Shown piece after piece: positions 1 through 12,859 of a stretch of 64,000 nucleotides of DNA. Every line of letters starts with the position of its first letter. Position 1 is the stretch's first letter. Both the position numbers and the translations under genes were made by a program. Below the pieces are notes generated by a model. That model did not search any database. It was not told the DNA's origin and was given only the letters and a program-made list of their open reading frames with translations. The DNA comes from Agelaius tricolor (Eukaryota; Chordata; Aves; Passeriformes; Icteridae): positions 34,342,244 to 34,406,243 of the forward strand of contig JALJCS010000004.1 in the NCBI GenBank assembly GCA_023055355.1, given 5' to 3'.

Positions 1-1679
1 TAGGAATTTCTAAGTGAAATATGGCATTATCACCACCAAAACTGAGATTATCCAACTTCCAATTAAAAGTTGCTCAGTTCTGTAATTTGAGTCCTGAACT
101 GGAATGACAGCTTGTACAGTATCCAGCTGCTCACAGTAAGACGTGGCCCAGTTATAGAGGGCACCATCGTTACTGGGCATCGTGCTTGGGCTGCTTGGGA
201 AAAGAAATTTCGGAGAATATTTGTGCATTTTTTTCCAGTGCTTCAAATGATATGTTCAATGGCAAATTGAAACACTCTCACAGCCCTTTCTTTAACAGTT
301 GATAATGGCTAGCAACAGGTAGATTGGTTTCATAACTGTGAATATTAACTCTAATTTATTTGGATCTTTGGATTTAAAATGTTTAATTTTGTCTGGGGAA
401 TAAAGAACCCTGATGTTTGGACATTCAGATTTATTTTGCCTCCAGGAAGTGATATGTACTGTAATATTCAGAGAGTATTAGGTAACAAAATCCAATAGGT
501 CATCTGTACAAAGTGTAACCTCACATTTGCCAGTGATTTTTATGAGAATTTTTATATCTACTGTTTCTAACACATATTACTACTGTTGTCCAGGTGTATT
601 ATACTCTCAACTTCTGTAAGTTTTTTGTTGTATAAACAAACAAGTATTGCTGCATTAAGGACTCTGTTCAGTAAGCCTTGAAGCCTTAATTGTTTGAATT
701 TCTTGTTAGGTTCAGTCTTCCTCAGAAGTGCAGATATTACCAGTGATCTCTAATTTCAAGCTTTACTGATTTCCAGAAAGTAGATGATGAAATGAACTGA
801 GGAGAACATGGCATTTTAAGAATTGACCTTCTGTTGCCATTGTGCCCAGAATTCTCAACAATATGTCCATCATGTTTAAGACTTTTGACCTAATTCAATA
901 CCATAGTGGAATTGAGTTTTTCCACTTCAACTGGAAATGAAATGAAAAAATTCCATTTCATACTTTCTTTTATGGTTTTATTTGCTACATCCTAGCTTGC
1001 ACCAAATTTTAAGGAAGCTCTTAGAAATCTGAAGCATAGAAAAGTAAGGAAAGCAACTTCACTGCTTTGGGCAAAGTCTTCTGCTATCTGGTGGTACATC
1101 TTCATCCTAGAAAAAAGTGTATTTAACCACATATTTGATATCTCTTAGGCTTTTGCATTCAAGTACTTGTAGCAGTGAAAGGTGAAAAGGGTAAAATAAT
1201 GAACAATTATTGTTGTGAGTGGAGGTGATAACACTAGGTGACCTTTATGTTGAATGTAACAATGCTTCTGAAACTCTCCCACCATACTCTCACATCCAAA
1301 AATGTTGCAGTCTACATGGATATGGAACTCAGTGAGTTAAAAACAGTTTGGGTGACTGGGCCTGTAGGTAGGTGGTAATGGTTTGTACTCTTAATTCAGC
1401 CCTACTTCAAATGCAGTATTTTGGGTATCTATCTGAAGCATACCCTCTTCCATACCCTCATCAATGTTCTGAAGGTAGTGAGAGTGCACAATTGCAAATT
1501 TGCAGGTGGCAGAAAATAGGAGACCTGCTTGAAGGCAGGGCTGTCATTCAGAAACACCCAGACAGGTTGGAGGGATGGGCTGACAGAGGATTTAATAAAT
1601 AACAGCAAGGGCAAATGCAAATTATTTTACTCAGGATGACAGGCTGGGAGCTGACCATCATGGGAGAAGATATGGAAGA
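1..1679. other. Intergenic, no gene seen
   Basis: AT-rich sequence with no convincing coding region on either strand. The open frames are short, lack recognisable domains and overlap on opposite strands. No repeat was recognised by eye. It lies upstream of the SV2C promoter candidate. Confidence 0.6.
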
Positions 1680-2270
1680 TGCCTTGTGCATTGCTTTTGC
1701 CTGGGGTAGGGTTAATTTTCTTCATTTTGGCTGCTATGGGGCTGTGTTTTGGATTTGTGCTGAACACAGAGCTGGTAATACAGAGATGTTTTTGTTACTG
1801 CTGAGCAGGGCTTGCTCAGAGCCAAGGCCTTTTCTGCTTCTGGTACAGCCACTCTGGGGAGGGACTGGGGGTGCTTGGCAGGCTGGGAGGAGACAGAGCC
1901 AGGACAGGTGACCCAAACTGACCAAAGGGATATTCCAGACCATGTGGCACCAAGCTCAGTGTATAAAGTGGGGACAAGAAGCAGAAAAGGGGGGGACATT
2001 TGCAGTAATGTAATTTGTCTTGTAACCATTTTGCACGATGGGCCCTGGCTCTCCTGTAGATGGCTGAACACCTGCCAGTGCATGGGAAGCACTGAATTAA
2101 TTCCTTGGTTTGCTTTGCTTGTGTGGACAGCCTTTGCTTTCCCTATTACACTGTCTTTTTCTCAGCCCATGAGTTGTCCTGCTTTCACCCTTCCGATTCT
2201 CTTCCTGATCTCTCTGGTGGGGGAGTGAGTGAGCAGCTGTGTGGGGCTTGGCTGCTGCCTGGGGTTAAAC
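1680..2270 (+). mobile_element. Solo ERV LTR, passerine type, degraded
   Basis: This block is richer in GC than its surroundings and has LTR-like architecture. A TATA-like box (GTATAAAG) lies near 1961, and an ATTAAA-like sequence followed by a T-rich tract lies near 2141. The 3' edge ends in a GGGGTTAAACC-type motif. The run around 1918-1945 (ACCAAAGGGATATTCCAGAC) is one I recall from LTRs common in songbird genomes, probably ERVL-like. That family link is from memory, not a search. No partner LTR or internal retroviral genes lie nearby, so it is most likely a solo LTR. The edges are approximate and no target-site duplication was confirmed. Confidence 0.62.
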
Positions 2271-2284
2271 CCCTGGAAGTCTTG

Positions 2285-2400
2285 GAATGCAGCAAGGTGA
2301 ATATGAGCCAGCGTGTGCCCTGGCAGCAAAGAATGCCAGTGGTATCCTGGGCTGTGTTCATAAGAGCACAGCTCATAAATCAAGGGAATCAATGCCTCTG
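2285..2400 (+). mobile_element. CR1 LINE fragment
   Basis: The sequence GTGCCCTGGCAGCAAAGAAT, followed by a GGTATCCTGGGCTG block, matches the CR1 region just downstream of the reverse transcriptase domain. The same block occurs in the CR1 copies near 18,880 and 32,600. It is short and 5'-truncated, and sits directly downstream of the solo LTR. Confidence 0.6.
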
Positions 2401-2639
2401 CTTGGCTCTTACTAAACTACATCAGACTACCACATCTAGTTTGAGCACTCCCTCAAAGAACATCACTAAACTGACTGAGTTCATCATGAAGACACCAAGA
2501 TCGTTGGAAGGTTTTATACAGACCATCTCTTTCTGTACACAAAATGCTATTCAGGCAGATTTTGAAATTTCCTTGCTGAGTGCTATTGCCCTTTCTAGCA
2601 CCTTTTGACTCCCAATTGTATGCTTTACACCTATTTTAT

Positions 2640-2705
2640 ATTTTATTTTATTTTAATTTAATTTAATTTAATTTAATTTAATTTAATTTTATTTTATTTT
2701 ATTTT
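2640..2705. repeat. (ATTTT/AATTT)n pentanucleotide microsatellite
   Basis: Tandem ATTTT units change to AATTT units in the middle and back to ATTTT, an array of about 66 bp with a variant core. Confidence 0.95.
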
Positions 2706-3009
2706 GTTACTCCCACTGTTGCAACTATGGTATCTAATACATACAGCATTTACCTTGTACCTCAGACTTCAGCCAACTACAGCAAAGTAATTCAGTGTGG
2801 TGCACAGCCTGACTTGTGTCATACACCAGCTACCAACTTTTTTGTGTCTCAAGCATTTCAGCATTTAAGCGCCTCATGTGTGCATTAAGGTATCTATCCA
2901 CTGCAAGAATATAGAGAAATATAGTCATCTGCAGTTCTGTAATGCATGACATGTAGAAGTCTGATACAGTTGCAGTCTGATGAGAATTGGATGAGGAGTA
3001 GCAAAGGAA

Positions 3010-3061
3010 AATAAATAAAATAAAATAAAATAAAATAAAATAAAATAAAATAAAATAAAAT
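3010..3061. repeat. (AAAAT)n pentanucleotide microsatellite
   Basis: Ten or so near-perfect AAAAT units. It is the complementary motif of the ATTTT array 300 bp upstream. Arrays of this type often grow from poly(A)-like tails. Confidence 0.95.
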
Positions 3062-4634
3062 TAAAAAGAGCTCATCTTCTTAGCTACCTATTGTATCCAG
3101 ACCTGAAGATCTATAAATCTTGAAGGACCAGGAAGAAAATCATCAGATGTAAGAGCATATCCTTCCATTTCAGGAAGAGGGATGCAATGTTTAGCAACAG
3201 CAGAGGAGTCATTGAAACCTTTTCCTTGTTTAGTTTATATGATGGAGGCATTCTGACTGTATGGAGCACAGGTATGAATTTTCCTGGGACTCACTGGGGT
3301 TAAAATCAGGTATTTATATAACACTTGAGCCATCTAATCTTGTAGTATAGTCTTGGAATGACCTGTAGGAGCAAGTATAAGTGAAATAATGGTCAGAAAT
3401 AAAACCAAGAATTAATATTGTAGCCATTAGAAGGATGTAGGAGGATATAATTTATACGCAAAGACCCACTAAATCAATAAAATTGCCTCTAAACCTAATC
3501 TTAGTTACAATTTTTTAGAAATGCTATTTGCTTCTTGATAAAGATTTAAGCTAAATATCTCTCATATTGACTTTGTTTTGAAATGGAGTAGTTAAAATGT
3601 GTCTAATTGAAGTTAAATGATTTAATACTTCTGAAAATAATTGAATACATATTCATGAATAACAATACCTTTTTGAGCTGACTGAGCCCATACTTGGAGT
3701 GGGTACATGCTGGTCTTCATCAGTTAGATACAGTATGACCTGCACTTGGGCAATATGAATGTAAGCACTGCAGAAAATTTACTGGAAATTGATGCTGGAG
3801 TGATGCTGCAGTGTGCCAGCTGCGGTGTGACAAATGTGTTTGTGCTTAGCTGTATTCTGAAGTAAATGGCAGTGCCTTATCTCTCAATGTCTGTGACTGT
3901 CTGAAAAGTCTTTGTGCTAAAGGCAAGTTAATACAAATCATTTGCGAGATATTTTTTGCTTAAAGCATGACTGGAAATACAAAAAAAAAAAAGAGTATGT
4001 GAAACAATGGAATGTACAAATGGAGACACTTCCAAGTTGCCTAGTCAAAATGAGCTAATCAGTAAAAACTTAAGAATATTTCATCATTTGCACTACTTTG
4101 TCATTTTGCATTTTAAGTTTTCATTGTAATTTTACCCCTCAACATTTACCTTGTTTATACTATGTTGTGTCAAAAGCAATGTGACAAGAAATAGAATTTG
4201 AGAAGTACATAAATGGAAACTGTTTCATGGATCTGCAAAACAATTTTACCAGATAGCAATTACTGTGAAGCAGCTTGTTTCTAAAACAGTGTTTTCTACT
4301 AGATTCCAAGGCTCTTCTATGTAAGTCTTCCCTAAGAGCCAAATGCTTGCTTCGGTATCAGCTGTTACATACTTTAAATCTGCCATGGGCAAACATTACA
4401 GTAACAGCTAGAGGTGTATATCTGCAGAACAAAAAATTGTAAGGGCAGGTTTCCCTGGGAATTTTGCCAGCAACAACAGAAACAACAGAAATTAATCGAA
4501 TACATTCCTGTGAGCACTCTGTAAGGCTTCTGAGTTTATTGCAAATCCCTCCCAAAATATTTAATCACAATAACATTTGATCGTGGTCAAGAATTGATAA
4601 TCAGATGCTCATGTATGTCTCATTTAAATAAGTG
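3062..4634. other. Intergenic, no gene seen
   Basis: AT-rich single-copy-looking sequence. No gene, RNA gene or recognisable repeat was seen. Confidence 0.55.
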
Positions 4635-4830
4635 ATGGAGATAAATCTAGGTTGGGAGGGACCTCAGGAATTTAATGTGTTGCTCAAAGCAGAGCTAACT
4701 TCAAAGTTAGATCAGGTTGCTCAGGGCTTTGAACTATTTCCAAAGATAGATATTACACAACCTTTCTGTGAAACCTCTTCCAGGGTTGAACCACTCCCCC
4801 AGTTGAATAATATTTTCCAAATTTCTTTAT
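4635..4830 (-). mobile_element. CR1 LINE 3' fragment, old
   Basis: On the plus strand the text reads as the reverse complement of a CR1 3' region: a GGTTGGGAGGGACCTCAGGA-like block, then GATCAGGTTGCTCAGGGCTT, then an AACCTTTCTGTGAAACCTCTTCCAG-like section. It is strongly diverged and 5'-truncated. Confidence 0.7.
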
Positions 4831-5007
4831 GCTAAGAGGATTTGTTAATTTACTAATACAAAATTAGGGTTTTGTCGTAAAACTGCTTTCCACTGGCATT
4901 TAAAATAACTTACACAGATATTTTATTGACTTTTCTTATTCAAATGTTATTGTTTGATACAAAGTAAACTATCCAACCAAGTATGGGTGAATTCACCAAG
5001 AGAGTAA

Positions 5008-5655
5008 TCATAGAGTCATAGAATGGTTTGGGCTGGAACAGAGCTTAAAATGTTCTCTGTTCCAGCCTCCATGTATTAAGCAGGGACATCTTCAATTAGA
5101 CAAGGTTGCTCAGAGGTGTCAAACAGGGCATCAAACCTGACCTTGAATGTTTCCAGGGATGGGGAATCTATCACCTCTCTGGGCAACCTGTCTCTGTGTT
5201 TCACATCATCAGTGCACAATAATCTTCCTTATATCTAGTGTGAATCTATCCTCTTTTGGTTTAAAATCACCACTCTTTGTCCTGTCACAACAGGCCCAGC
5301 TAATATATCTGTTTCCATCTTTCTTATAGGCCCCCCTTTAATATTGGAAGGTTGCTACAAGGTCTGCCTGAAGCCTTGTCTTCTCCAGGCTGAACATCCC
5401 AACTCTCTCAGCCTGTCCTCACAGCAGAGGTACTTCAGCCCTTCCATTACCCTCATGACTCCTCTGCTCCAACAAGTGCATGTGCTTCCAGGGCTGACAA
5501 CTCCAGAGCTGGACGCAGTAGGGGTCACACTAGAGCAGAGTAGTTGGGAAGAATCACCTCCTTCAACCTGCTGCTTTTGAAGCAGCCTGGAAAACAATTG
5601 GTTTTCTGGGCTGTGGGCGCACCTTACTGGGTCATGTCCAGCATTTCACTGTCAC
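5008..5655 (-). mobile_element. CR1 LINE fragment, 3' end present
   Basis: The left edge CATAGAGTCATAGAATGGTT is the reverse complement of the typical CR1 3' terminus with its short tandem ending. Further in are the standard CR1 3' UTR blocks (CCAGGGATGGGGAATC, CAACCTGTCTCTGTGTTTCA, CTTCTCCAGGCTGAACATCC, GAGCTGGACGCAGTAGGGGT). The element runs leftwards and is 5'-truncated near 5,655, where it abuts another CR1 piece in the opposite orientation. Confidence 0.9.
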
Positions 5656-5995
5656 TAGTGGCGTCCCCCAAGGTTCAATACTGGGCCTGAGCTTGTTTAA
5701 CTTGTTCATTCATGACTTGAATCAAGGAACAGAGGCCTTCTCAGCAAGTTTGCTGCCAACAGAGAGCTGGGAGGAGAGGCCAATACCCAGGAGTGCTGTG
5801 CAGCCCGTCAGAAGCACCATGGCAGGCTGGACCACATCGCTCTCTGTATCTATCTAAAGGAAGGCCGTCAAGGGGATGGAGCCAGGCTCTTCCTCCTGGT
5901 GCCAAGCATAGGATAAGAGGCAATGGGCAGATGCATAGGAAGTTCAATTTAAATATGAGGAAGAACTCATTTCTGTGTGGGTGACCATGCATTTA
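5656..5995 (+). mobile_element. CR1 LINE fragment, RT to 3' UTR, internally deleted
   Basis: It begins with a forward-strand remnant of the CR1 reverse transcriptase. The codons at about 5660-5720 read as GVPQGSILG followed by SLFNLFIHDL, the conserved LINE RT block. The sequence then passes through a deleted middle into a CR1 3' part (GGCAATGGGCAGATGCATAG, then AAATATGAGGAAGAACTCAT). It sits head to head with the preceding CR1 copy. Confidence 0.85.
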
Positions 5996-8900
5996 AAAGA
6001 GGTGAAGTGAGAAAATATTCAAAATTGGTGAGGAAGCACAACAACTGTGGTTTTAGCTTGAATCTCTGTAGGGTATTGGGTTCACTCAGAATCTTCTAAA
6101 AAACCCCAGAATTTCTAACGTCAGGACTTTGGAAGTTCATACCTAAAACATCCAGAAATCAGAGGCTTCACTAAGCTAATACTTTAATTCTTATAATAAC
6201 AAAGTTTCACAAGGTTTTTAGTCATAACAATGAGGTTTACAATTTTAAAATGCTTCACCATCTTTGTTGTAACAACTCAAAGAAAATGTCCAAATATTCC
6301 TTTTCTCACTTCTTCTTATAGATTTGTTGTTGCCCATATGTTTGTATATTGTGCCAATTGTAACTTGCCTTTTTATATAATCTGTACATACAAGAGGATT
6401 TTATCTCTACACAGACCTTTTCTTGAGGAATGGTGTTAAATTTGTAGTGTTTCTCAATCTAAAAAATACTTAAGTACCTGATCTTGGCTTAGGATTCACA
6501 TAAGATTTTTAAAAGACACTGCAGTGTAGATGAAATCTATAAATCAAAGTGTTGAAAATGTAGAATGTTATTACATGGATTTCTCTGAGGTACTGTGCCA
6601 GAGGTAGGCAGAAGGATGGAAGTGTGAAATTAAAGAAAAAGCAGACATTGAGATATAGACATTGCCAAAGCCTATGAAAAGAGTCCATTGCTCTGCTCTT
6701 GAAATAGCTCATTAGTAACGTGTTGCAGAGTGGTCTAAATAAATTAATTAAACTGAAATATGGCAATCCACAGGAAAGATCAAAAGTCCATCTGCAAAAG
6801 AGATCACTCATGTTCAGGAAGGTGCTTGAAGCATAAGGAGTCAATGTCCTAAGCCACTAAGCTTTTATGGATAACTTTTGAGGAAGATGCTGTCTCTCTC
6901 TCCTTTACTACTGAGATTGAAGCAGTGATGATGTTCTTCCCCACCAAAATAAATAGCTCTTTCAAATTCAGACACTGATAAATTCAGAAGAAAACTGACT
7001 TAGCTAATTACTGGCCACTGACAAATCCTCCTTTTTCCAAGCAAACTTATGGGAAGTATTCTGAGAGTCTAAGTACAGGAGATATTCCTAGACTTGGCAA
7101 GGCTTCTGGATTTAGATTAAACCCTTAGGGCAAACTTCTCTCTCTTCTGTTGGATGTTCTCCTGCCATTGATAAAGAGTACATAAACTTTTTTGAATCAG
7201 TCATTCCTGAACTAGTAATAATTTGTCCGAGAGAGATGGAGAAATTCCCAGTGTTATTTGCAGAGAAGGGATATATTAGTCATTCTGAGATACTGTACCT
7301 CCCTTATCTACCTTCATAAGATTAGCTTTCTGTATGACCCTTTTAAACAATCATAAACACAGAATGTGCTGATTTGGCAGTGAATAGAGTGTGAATTTGC
7401 GTGCTTCTTTCTGTCTTCTATAACACAGAATAATTCTAGAACACCACCAATATAGCCCAATACTTTGCCAAGAAATATAGGAGAAAGCAGATCAACTGGG
7501 GACAACAGAAGCTACAAAAGACAGACTATGCTGATTGTCAGAAGGAAGATCTCAGAGTTTGTTTCAGTCACAATGTTTTCCCTTTTGATGGAAGAAACTT
7601 AATTTTAACTCCCTGGTTTCTTGCTAACTAGTAGATATTCTTCTGGTGAAGAATGCATGCATCTTGTAGCATGACCTGTCAATGGTGAGCAGAATGCATC
7701 CTGTCTTGAAAAACACTGGCTGTTCTTCAATGGTACATTGAAGTTTGCCATTTCCCAGTTAAATTTTAGAAATACAGTGTGAAGCTATCAGAATACATCG
7801 CTCACAGAGCAATGTTTCATTTTGGCAACTACAGCACATCATGCACAACCTGTGTTCTCCATGCTGTTTCTCCTCAACCTAGTGAGAAATCACTTGAATG
7901 TTAAGTGAAACTTTATCCTTAAGACACTCTTTTATCAGTCCTTTTGTGATACCCAGACTACTGGGGATGCAAAGTGACAGAAATTTTTCTCCTTAGAAAT
8001 AATGTAATGGGCATTAGCAGAGATAATGTCCCTGCATGCAGAATTTGGAATTTCCTCAGTGAGAGTGTAAGAATGCTCACAAAGTTTTGCTGGCTCTTCC
8101 TCAGAGTAAATGCTGTTATGAAACTGTGGGATAGCTGGGAGAAACTGTGAGTATTTAGCGTCAGAAAATTTCCTATACCTCTGTTGCTTACCTGACCTTT
8201 GTGATACATCAGCACAACAACTGAAGAATTCTTGTCTATCCCATAAATTAGCAACTACTTTGAAGTATTCCAGCTGGTAGAAATTTAAAAATCTTCCAGA
8301 TATCTGCTCCAAATGGATAATAGTGAAATGTTATATGAATAATATGTTGGTCTTTGCACCCTAAAGAAGTGTTAGAGAAATGTTATTTGTTTATTGGGAC
8401 ATACACAGGTGAAGTGCAGTAAGCACCACTTTAAAAGACCTAGACCCTTTAAAAAACAAGGCATTTTACTGAGATTGCTGATGTTCCTTTTCTTCTCAGG
8501 GGAAGGAATTCTGTGGGGCCTGATGTCTGTGGTATCCATAGACAGCTGAAATTGTCCTAGTGTCTGAACAATTTTAATGTGTATTATCTGAGACAGGTGT
8601 AGGATAATGACAGAATGTGCTATAGGAAATTTGAAAGCAAGGTAATGATCTCTGATAAGCAATAGCTGTTCAGTGACAAACACAGCAATTTTAATCCCTG
8701 ACGTCTATTTCTTTCATAGCGTTTATGAAACTATGTCAATAATTTCTGCTTTCGTATTTTCAACCAAGGTCAGGCAATTATAAAGGTGGCTTTTCATAAA
8801 CAAACATAAAAAGCACCAGACCAACATGACAGTGGAACAGAAGAAGGAAAAAGTCCTCACAAACTGCTTCTTCACTTGATTGTTGATTTTGTTAAGTGCA

Positions 8901-9777
8901 TACATGCATTTAGATAGATATAAGCTCCATGAAATTTGAATCAGTCCACTGGAAGTAACACAGTAGTCCACAGCAAGTAACACAGGCACAGACCACCTCC
9001 TCATGATTCATTGGGCAAACTCATTAAATTTTCAGAGATTTACTAAACTTAATGTCAAACTTTTGTAATCACAATAGGGATAAAATTAAGTTTCTCAAGT
9101 GGTACACTTCAGATTTCACTTAAGATTTGCTGCAGTCACTTATTTCTCAACATGTTGCTGATTACAGTCCTCTAATTCTGAGAGGGTTTTTGGTCCTGCA
9201 TGGCCTATGAACTCTGTTTCCACAGGGATTTGCTACAGTCAAAGACAAAAATACCCTTATCAAAATGGTAATATACAGGATGATTTTTGAAGTTTTCTGT
9301 TTTTTTCTAGTCTTCAATATATGGAGAGAATGAGGACTTTTTCTAGATTTGAATGTTTATTAAACGCATACATGACTAAGGTATATACATTAAACCAAAT
9401 TCATGCACAAACTAAGCTTTCTTGCATGTGGTTAAGAGAGAGTTGTGAAAAGGTTAATGTTTATATAGAAGGTATTTCCAATTGCAAAAGGTAAAGAGAA
9501 TTAAAAATTCAATATTTAGTTACATCTATAAATTTATTCTCTTGCAAATGATAAAATTTTCATGAGTATTGTGATGGTAGAGGGGAAAAAAGCCATTTAT
9601 TTCAAGGAATTATTGAACCATTCTCATTATTCATAGTTAGACACGGGGATTATGCAGCATATACCATAAATTGTTGATAGGAAGAGAATTTGGAAGCAAT
9701 ACCTTTTAGATTTTTACAGCACTTGTTTGTGGAATAGCTTTGAGAAGATTCAATGTTTTTTACAAACTCTATCTATT
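5996..9777. other. Intergenic, no gene seen
   Basis: AT-rich sequence with only short fortuitous open frames on both strands. No CpG island, RNA gene or clear transposable element was recognised. Confidence 0.55.
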
Positions 9778-9783
9778 TACCTA

Positions 9784-10128
9784 TGTCGCTGTCGAGGCAG
9801 TCACAACATAAAGCAGAGACTACAAGCAGTCTCAGTTGGCAACACTTTATTATTGAATATGGCTGATTTTTATACACTTTCCAGTTGTTTATCCTTCTTC
9901 TATCTTTACTATTGGCCACAATAGATCAACATAATACTATTGGTGAAAAAGTTATGGTGACTTAATTAACTTTCTAAAAATGTTTCATCCAGCTGCAAAG
10001 TTCTTCTATCTTTCTTCTCTCGATCTCCTTGGTTACAGCCTTGGAGAGAGCTCCTTATCAGTTTCTTCTTGCTTCTCAGCTTCTTCTTGCTCCTTTGGCT
10101 AACAGGCCCGCTGTTAGCCCCTTCCACA
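9784..10128 (-). mobile_element. Solo LTR with perfect 6-bp target-site duplication
   Basis: The element runs TG...CA (plus strand starts TGTCGCTG and ends TTCCACA). It is flanked on both sides by TACCTA (9778-9783 and 10129-10134). Read on the minus strand it has a TATA box (GTATAAAAATC, about 9867-9877) followed by a poly(A) signal (AATAATAAAG, near 9850). That is the U3-R-U5 order of a retroviral LTR of 345 bp. A 6-bp duplication is typical of class II (ERVK/alpharetrovirus-like) elements, so that class is inferred. No internal retroviral sequence adjoins it, so it is a solo LTR left by LTR-LTR recombination. Confidence 0.88.
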
Positions 10129-10379
10129 TACCTATATAATAGCTTTTTATTAATCCAAGCATCTGTAAAAAGAGCAACCCAGAAAGGACGTATTTTAGTT
10201 AATTTCAACTTTGCTTTTTCATGGCTTTTCAGAAAAACACACTGAAAAAAAAAATTAATTTAGAAATTTCATTACATTTTCCTCAAAATTCAGGACTATG
10301 AGAAGTCTTAAAGAAGATAAGAATATTATGTTGCACTGAAGACAGCATTTGAGTGTCTCCTAGCAGAAAGCATTTGAGT

Positions 10380-10520
10380 TTGTCACAGAATGGAAACTCC
10401 ACAACCTCTCTGGGCAATCTGTGCCAATGCTCGGCTACTCTCACCATTTATGCTTTCATTTTTAAACTTCAAAAAGCCTTTTAAAATTCCTAAGGATCCA
10501 CTTCTGAGCACTGTCCAAAT
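10380..10520 (-). mobile_element. CR1 LINE 3' fragment
   Basis: The block CACAACCTCTCTGGGCAATC followed by TGTGCCAATGCTCGGCTACT is the reverse complement of a common CR1 3' UTR section. It is short and diverged. Confidence 0.65.
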
Positions 10521-12859
10521 TGGTGGGCTAGAAGCACCTTTGATCTAATAGTTATGTAATATGCTTTCTTATGGTTTACTGCAGAGGCTTTCTTTGCAGC
10601 ATAAAGAGAAGGCAAGTTGTTCACCAAGACAAGAGATCTCCTCGACAGAGTCTTCGATTAAAACACTCCAGAACAGTGGAATTCATCCTCCATTTCTCAT
10701 CCATCAAGCTGTCCTCTAACCTTGAACGTCTCTGTGATTTACAATCTTAAGTCTTGAGTCTTCCCTCTCTTACATCTGATTTGCAGACCAAATGCTTTGC
10801 TGTTTATCTTGAGCTTTTGTTCTTTTCAAGCTATAAGCTTATCAGGAATCATTTTTCAGAGCAGCTTTTTGGAACAATAGCAAGCAGTGTTTGACACTGC
10901 AATACACAGATACTGGGGAAAACAAACTTTCTAGATTAATAAACTGCAACTTCCATGCATAAATTGTACATACAGCTATATATATATGGAGTATGGAGTT
11001 ATACTATATGTGAAAATTTTGAAGTACAATTTCAGCAGTCAACATTAAAAAAAGAGACTAAAATTTTTAGCCTCCTAGAATATTTTTTTCATTGACTGTT
11101 GTGCTGCAACAAAACTCTCAGATGCAGGAATATAACTTTAGTATAATTCTTTAGGAAACTGGAGTCCTAATCACACAAATGATAGTTTTATTCTATGTAT
11201 GATTGTATCATACATTCTATGTATGATAGTTTATTCTATGTAGCATGTTTGGCAGATCTCTAGAGTGACTTACACTTTAGTGTTCAGTAACCAACTTTTT
11301 CTCGTCAGATGTTCGGCACCAAGCCTCCCCCTCTTGACAGTAAAAGACTGTCAGAGATCAACATTTCAGTTTTTGTCTCTGTAAAAAACCCACCAAAATT
11401 CTGTTTACCATTACTCTAATCACTACTTGAGGTTTTATGGTAACCAGATGCAGCATTCTGTGGTGGATAGCAGCTACAGGTAAACAATGCTCTTGTAGCA
11501 CATTGGGTTAATGTATTGTGATTTGATGGTGCCTAACACTTGGAAACATTTTTGTTTTTGAAGAGCAACTAAACTGAGTTGGTAGCTTCTTAACTCATTT
11601 AATCTGCTTCTTCTGCATATTCCAGGTCATAATTTAGGGCTTTATATGATAGGATGTGGTGATTTTTTATTTTTGTTCTTTGGGGTATTTTTAACTCATT
11701 GAAAATAATAGTGATTATGTATAGGCTTAGTTTTATCCAGACTGTGAATGAAGGGCAAAAGAAGAGAAGTTGTATGATATTGCTTTGAATACTTCTGCTG
11801 GTTATATTGCAGGTTGGAAGACTATAGTATCTTTCAGACTTTCAGTTTATCTATGGCTGACTTTACTTATGTATTACCATAGGTCTTGTTTGAGTCAGAC
11901 TCTTTCCTAAGAGTTACTAGAGAGGCACAAGAATGATCCATTTAATTCTTGAATTTTGCACTAATTTTGAAGGTCTGGCAAATTTTGAGTAGACTAGGAT
12001 ATTATTGCTGTTTAAACATAGGGGCCATCAATGTTGTTTGTACTCTAATTAGAAGTGCCACATAAGTAATTAACATCTTGTGACTTCTTTGAAGTGTTTC
12101 ACAGTATGTCAGATTTCATTATGTGAAAGTTTAAAAAAGTCAGGCTGATGTTTCTAAATGCTATTTCATTGGCATAATAATCATGCAGGTGCTTATATAT
12201 TGCAATAAATTATTTTTATTTTACTTTAGAATTAGTTGTTCTTTCAGTATTTGAAGTCTAATATGATGTTAGAGGTAAGTAAATGTTGAAAATTTAGTCA
12301 ATTATTTTTAAAGTTGAATTAAGTGCTACTAAGTTTAAACTCTTTTTGTGTTTGCTTCTGCAAGTGTTAAAGCAAGTAAACTTGCTGACTGAAATGTTAA
12401 TGAAGGCAGAAAATATTAAGTAAATATTAGAGACTACTGGCAAGAAGTAAATCCTGATTGTAAAACTCAAATAACCTTCGCAGAAACATGACCCTCAGAG
12501 CCTCCTGTCAAAGGAAATGGAAAGTGTTTGTGATGGTTCCTCCATGCTCTTTGACTTGAGTTTTAAGTATCATCTATAGGAAAATATTTGTAAAAAATGT
12601 CAAACAATAGAAGGCACCTCAACATCAACAACTTGTAAATAAATAAGCCACCATTGTCATTGTTACTTAAAAGATGTAATTGTGTACCTCTTGCCTTGTT
12701 CATTCTCAGTCTTCCTTTAAATTATATTTGCCTTATGTTCTTTTTTCCCCTTTGTGGCATAATTTGTGGTTTAATTGCATGATAATAAAGCTCTCCAGGA
12801 GCTCATGTGGAGGACATGGAGTCTTGTTCATTGTTGGTGTTAGATTCATCTGCATATTT
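10521..12859. other. Intergenic, no gene seen
   Basis: AT-rich sequence. The only structure noticed is a local duplication of a TGATAGTTT/ATTCTATGTATG motif at about 11,179-11,242. Confidence 0.55.

Noticed and set aside
2105..2608. 167-codon forward frame
   Set aside because: It runs across the LTR, a CR1 fragment and unrelated sequence with no domain, so it is a chance frame.
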